From Paragorgia papillata (taxonomy: Eukaryota > Cnidaria > Anthozoa > Scleralcyonacea > Coralliidae): a stretch of DNA of 64,000 nucleotides. The notes beneath the pieces are model-generated. The model was not told the origin of the DNA, searched no databases, and was given only the letters and a program-made list of their open reading frames with translations. The position numbers and the translations under genes are program-made. Positions 53,315 through 59,300 of this stretch are shown in pieces. The stretch lies in NCBI GenBank assembly GCA_035771165.1, contig JAWNZC010000337.1:124001-188000 (forward strand). Direction: 5' to 3'. The stretch's first letter is position 1. Each line of letters begins with the position of its first letter.

Positions 53315-56300
53315 GCAGCAAGCAACAAGATGCTGCAATACTGACCTCTGTTCTGGTTCCACTCATGAGCTGCACTGAGTTCAGAAGGATTGAAATAGTA
53401 TCTAAGATATTTAAAAAAACAATTTAACATAATATTTCAAACATTAGTGCTTCACATCATTGGAGAGATACTCTCTCTTCCGCAAAGGCTTCCGTTAATA
53501 TTCAAAAGAAAACTCTGCACATAAGAGAATAATTAACCAGAAGTCCAACTTCGTGTTTCTTAATCCCCGAGCCGTGTGCTGATTTTAGGTTGATTTAGCA
53601 GGGAGGGTGCTAATCTCGACACGCGTGGGGCCTACTTTACACGTGTGGACAAACGTGATATGCAAACAAATTTCTGTGATCTGAATATTTACTTGTATGT
53701 GTGGACGGACGATGCGCGGTTAAGACTGTGGGGCACTGGGGACAATAATCACAATTAGTTCTTGACAAAAAATATTTGAACTAACATCATCATCATCTCA
53801 ATTCCCCATCCACTGTTTCAACGGGTTAGGTGCCCAGGATTGTCTCCAATTACCCTGGGTACCAGAGGCTCTGAGTTTGTGTTTGGGAGAGGGAGAGCCT
53901 CTGGTCTCGCGAGCTTCAAATCTCACTTTGGTGAGTTACTTCCTGTTGATTATTCTCACGGTTGAGTGAAATTTGAAGCGCACGTTGCTAATTATTGGAC
54001 TTCCTCTGTTCACAAGAACTAGACTTTCGCTTTGGTATTTCAGTGAGCTGAAACGGCAATCCGAGACTCAGAGGTGTATGGTTTAAGTTTTTAATATTTT
54101 TAATTACTCACGGTCACGCGTGACTTACTTTGATTAACCAATAGTAACGCTTTCAGAAATTTAGGCCAATCAAAAACCGAGTTCAGATATTGAACTCGCC
54201 AAAGTGAGATTTGAAGCTCGCGAGACCAGAGGCTCTCCCTCTCCCAAACACAAACTCAGAGCCTCTGGCACCCAGGATTATCTCCAATGCAATAAGGGCG
54301 GAAATCGTCCCCTATCCTGCATTCCCCTTTAAAGTTGATTTTTCGATAGTCCCCTATGATAGTTCTTCATATTTTTTCCAGGAGTCACGGGCGTAGGGTT
54401 TTAATTAGTGCGGAACAGAGTTTGTTTTTGCGGGCCAAATTGGGTAGTCTACTAGTCTAGTAATGTGAGCTATGAATTTCAGATGTTGTATTAGTATAGG
54501 TAATCGCATGGGGCCGAGGAAAATTAAGGTTTAATTTTACGAGTGTTTTCAAAATTTTGGCTCGACGATACACATGTATATGTATAGCTTTTGCTGGGAA
54601 CAATGAGTTCTTATAAAATAACATGTATACTACGCGAGCCCTGATTGGTCAATTGCCGTGTTTGGATCAGAGTATCCAAACACGGAAAATTCCCGCCAAA
54701 ACGATTTTTTGAAAATGTCGGACAGTACATCATATTCACTTGTGATTATTTTATAAAAGAAATACCAAATGGTTTTTTCCGTGTTTGAAGACTCTTATCC
54801 AAACACTTGGGAAATTGCTCGACTTTCGAAAAGCTAAAAACACTCGCCTACGGCTCGTGTTTTGTTACGCTTTTCTCCAGTCTCGCAATTTCCCGCGTGT
54901 TTGGATCAGAGTATCCAAACACGGAAAACCATTTGGTATTTCTTTAATGATGAACAAGTTGTTGTTGTCACACAATGCCAACAAACGTCTGCCGTTTCCA
55001 TTGGTGGGTAAGTCATCATTGTTTGGGCCAAGTCTCTTCCATTCATGTCAACGCCGATGATGACCTTGAAACTTGGATGTTTCTGTTTAATCACTCGGAG
55101 TACTGTCCCATAATAATTATTCGAAATCTTCGTGTTTCTTGTGGCCGCCATTTTGTTCGCAGCCAGTTTTTGTTTTAAATCTTCATAGTTTGAGAGTACG
55201 TTTAACCCTTAATACAACTTTTGATCACAAAGGATAATATTTTTAACGAAAATGTCCCTAATGCGAACAAGCTTGTCAAAAATACACAGTTTTGCGGCAA
55301 TTTTTATCCTTCTGGTGCATGCGATCAAATGGATTGACTTGTATTGAACCATATGATGTAGGAATGTATTGAAACGTATTGAACCATAGATATAGATAGG
55401 AGGTATAGATTGCGAACTCACAACAGGATTACTGTTTCGATAATGTCCCCACTGTGGAGCTCCAAAATGGCGGCTCAACCGAGTTGGCGAAAGCCATTGC
55501 CTACAGGATATGGGAAAGAGGGAGATTTTTTGAGAAAATTACTGCTTTGAATTAACAGAAAAGAAGAATACATTCAAGACAGAAGTGTTTTTGATAGTTT
55601 TGATTGGCAATTAAAGCCATTCACCAGAGTTAATGACCAGTCGTGGGGCAGTGTTTTGCTGAATTTAGCAATCTACAGTACGTCAACAATAAACAAAAGT
55701 ATCTTAACAAAAGTATTTCTACAATACACTCAGGTTATCTTAAGGAATTTAAGCTAAAAAATGAGTGAAATATAATATTTTTTTCCGAACATACTGATGT
55801 TGTTGAGGTTCTCGACAGATTTGAAACAATTCTTTACAGTTAGTTTTTCTTGAGAGACACCCAAAGTGACTTGTCCCGTTAGGGTCACTTGAGCTTTGGC
55901 CCAATCTCGTTCCCAGAGCCCACGTTCCCCACCCGGGAAACGAGAGACTCTGGGATAATCCGTTTCACATCGATATTTCATTGGCTGATGAACACAGTGA
56001 ACTCTATATAACTCTTCTTCCGAATAACAAGAATCCTGTGATGGCGTGAACGGATTATCCCAGAGTTTCTCGTTTCCCGCCCGCTGGGTAAGGGGAGCGT
56101 GGGCTCTGGGAACGAGATTGGCTTTTGCCCAGTTGAGCCGCCATGTTGGATCCCCCATAGTGGGCCCGTCTCCAGAACCGAGTCGGCAATCTATACCTCC
56201 TATATCTATGTATTGAACGACAACTTGTTCAAAGCTTTCTGGTCCGACCAATCCCTTTGTAAATCATCCACTCAATCACATGCGTCAGAATGACAAAAAT

Positions 56301-59300
56301 CGCAGCTAAAACCGCTAGTAAAATTCAAACGTCTAGCCACTGTTCCTAAATCGTTTAAAAATCAGACTAATCACGAACAACAAATGAAATCAAATGGCAT
56401 TACACAATAACTTACCTACCACCTTTCAAGAAGTAATCATCTGTCGATATTACTACACCACTTTTGGTCTTTAAGTATCTACGGAAAAACCCGACACAGT
56501 GATTTAACATTAACAAGAGAAAAAATAGTGTAAATTACATAAGCACACTTGAACACACTTGTAAGTTTAATTTTATTCTTAATGCCTGCCATTGACATAT
56601 ACATATACGTATACATGTAGTGCATGTGGTACATTTGCGAGCTTGGTGTAATGTAACAGACGTTCGGTGGTCAAGCTCAATTACTCAGAAAAGATTTCTG
56701 AGACCCCCAGACAGGGTTCGAACCTGCAACCTTCTAATGACCGGTTAGGCGCTCAAACCTTTGAGCCATATGAGATGTTGTTGTTAAAGTGACATGATAA
56801 GTTGTACGTATACATGTAGTGCATGTGGTACATTTTTCTGAGTAAAATCTTTTCTGAGTAATTGAGCTTGACGAACGTCCACTGAACGTCTGTTACATTA
56901 CACCAAGCTCGCAAACGTACCACATGCACTACATGTATACGTACAACTTATCATGTCAATTTAACAACATCTCATATGCAAACGCTACCACTTAGGAGCA
57001 CATATGACTATGAATTTGCAACCTTAGTTCTCCATCTGAGCCTCAGTGGCTCAAAGGTTTGAGCGTCTAAAACCGGTCATTAGAAGGTTGCAGGTTCGAA
57101 CCCTGTCTGGGGTCTCAGAAATATTTTCTGAGTAATTGAGCTTGACGAACGTCTGTTAATGCCTGCCACTATTAATTATGGATTTATCACTTTTGTTCAT
57201 GTCAGGTGGAATATAATATTTTCAAACTCATTAATAACTCATGAGATAATCAACCAATCACAAGCGCTGAATTCTACAACGTGAAAGGACTTGCAATACC
57301 AGGGAAGTGCTAGGCAGAGGACTAGAAATGTTATTTCCAGTCCAAGGACTAGAAAATAATATTTCTAGTCCGGGAATAGATTTCGAGCACTTCGATGGCA
57401 CAATGGCTCGAAGTCTTCTTCGTCGTCCGCCATGCTGACAATTCAAACTCAAACTCGTTTAACGAGGCACGAGTTACCAAAATACGCTTCATTTGCAATT
57501 AAAATCAAATCATCAACAAACTCATTCACACAAACGGCTTTTCCATCCATCCACTAATTACTAATACACTAATTCATTTGGGAATACACTAAGTGATTTT
57601 GAGACGTCATTCAAAGGCCTCCAATTCGGACTAGACCAACACCGCTGCCAAACGTATTGCGCATGTGCGACGTCCGTTCATTTGTGTTTTAAAAAAAGGG
57701 TAAAGAAAATTACGAAGGGGTAAATTCAGAATATGTTACAATATTGACAAGGAAGCCATGCACAAATTACCTACCTTATCTTTTTGGTGGTACGCTTATA
57801 ATTTTAACTTTTGTGTCGGACTCTTGGACCAGGCCAAATATTTCAGTGTTTTCCCGCTCTTGTTCCGAGGACGAGCTCAGTCGAGTCTTACTTAGTCTTC
57901 ACTGTCTGGTTGTTGTCGCCACGGCTAGTTCCCACTTCTCTTGCAATGTTTACTCAGCGAATTCACGCATGCGCAAACGTTTGGCGGCGGTGTTGACTAG
58001 ACCGGGTTTTCAATTCCTCGTAATTCGTTCCAGTCCTCGGCTTGAAAACCCGGTCTAGTCCTCATAGTCGGCCTTTAAATATTACATAAAGTCCAATGGG
58101 AGAGTAATAGCTAAATTCAGCTGCTTATAACCTATTGCTGCCTAGGACGTCTAAGAGTTGTCCCTTTGCCAAGTTAAATCAGCTGGCATTAGAAAGAGAC
58201 AAAGAGTAAAATACTAAAGGGGCCGTTTTTGCCTGGCTCAAGCTAGGACGAATGAGTGAATAACATGAATTAGAATGAAGCTGATTTTTCAAAACATTTT
58301 GAAAAACCAAGCACGTGGTTTCTTGTAGAAATCTCAACCATCTGCCACAGTATAATTGGGTACATTACTACGCACCCTTTATCCCTGAAATTTTTAATCA
58401 CAAATAACTTTTTGTACTTATGGTTATAGATTAGTAGGATCAACCTGACATGTTTAAGTGTATTAAATACCTTGCCAAGGTTGATTTTCCACTGCCAGGC
58501 AAACCACGCAATATGATCAACAACTTCTTGGGATGAGATGAAAACTTATCTGTAACGAACGTGTAAATTGATAAGTAGGATGTACAGTACAGGAGTATAG
58601 GAACCTAACGTAATTTCTCTATTAAGCCCCCTCATTTTAAGCCCCCTTATCCAATAAGCCCCCCTCTCCATTAAGCCCCCCCCCCCCCCCCCCTCCAAAG
58701 ATGCTTGAAAAAATAAGCCCCCGAGGGCTTATAATAATACCATGATCGCCTCGGATTCTTTTGTTCTCCGAGGGAATGTAAACCTCGAATGCTAATCCGT
58801 CATTATATTATACCGGCATCGTGTAAACGGGGTCCTAGGGGGCTTTCCATTTACACGGTTAGACCGATCAGTCCGGTTAAATGGAACACGATTCGTTTGA
58901 GGCCTGGGATGGTCTGACTGGAAAATTTGGTCCTAATCAAAAGCAAGTCCATTCTGGCCGGACTGACCGGTCTAACCTTGTCAATTGGAAAGCGCCCTTA
59001 GATGCAAGTATTCGCAGCTGCGACTGCGACCCAGTTTCTGCAATGACTGGAAAACAGGCTTAATACAAGACTGGTAACGAGCTGATATCACCAGTATTCA
59101 TTGAGTTTGTTCTTTCATATAGTTGCCTTGACATTTGTCTGTCTCAATCTTCAATTTGTTTTGTTAAAAATGAATATAAATTTAAATCGAAATATAAAGT
59201 AAGCTTTGAGTACTGCCGAAATTATAGAACGTAGATTGCTAACGTTTCGAACGAAGCTCTTCGTCAGAGAAAAACGTTTCTCTCTGACGAAGGGCCTTCG

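Larger units (their letters stand above)
53402..56415 (-). other. N4BP2 intron with nested insertions
   Basis: 53853-54279 inverted repeat (arms gagcctctggtctcgcgag, gggagagggagagcctctgg), 54600-54960 repeats of tgtttggatcagagtatcca, and the nest at 55300-56330. Confidence 0.65.
56479..58470 (-). other. N4BP2 intron with tRNA-like pair
   Basis: Palindrome at about 56600-57170 with tRNA-like modules; a possible foldback at 57611-58077 (ggactagacc / ggtctagtcc arms); a 25-bp monomer relic at 58180. Confidence 0.6.

Noticed and set aside
52593..53430. Long poly-Leu, poly-Gln, poly-Asn, poly-Val, poly-Cys frames
   Set aside because: They are translations of one CAA/CAG array in several frames; only the 56-bp exon at its edge is coding.
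28690..57113. Functional tRNA genes
   Set aside because: A and B boxes are good, but anticodon arms, position 33 or acceptor stems are abnormal and the copies are embedded in palindromes; SINE-derived modules fit better.
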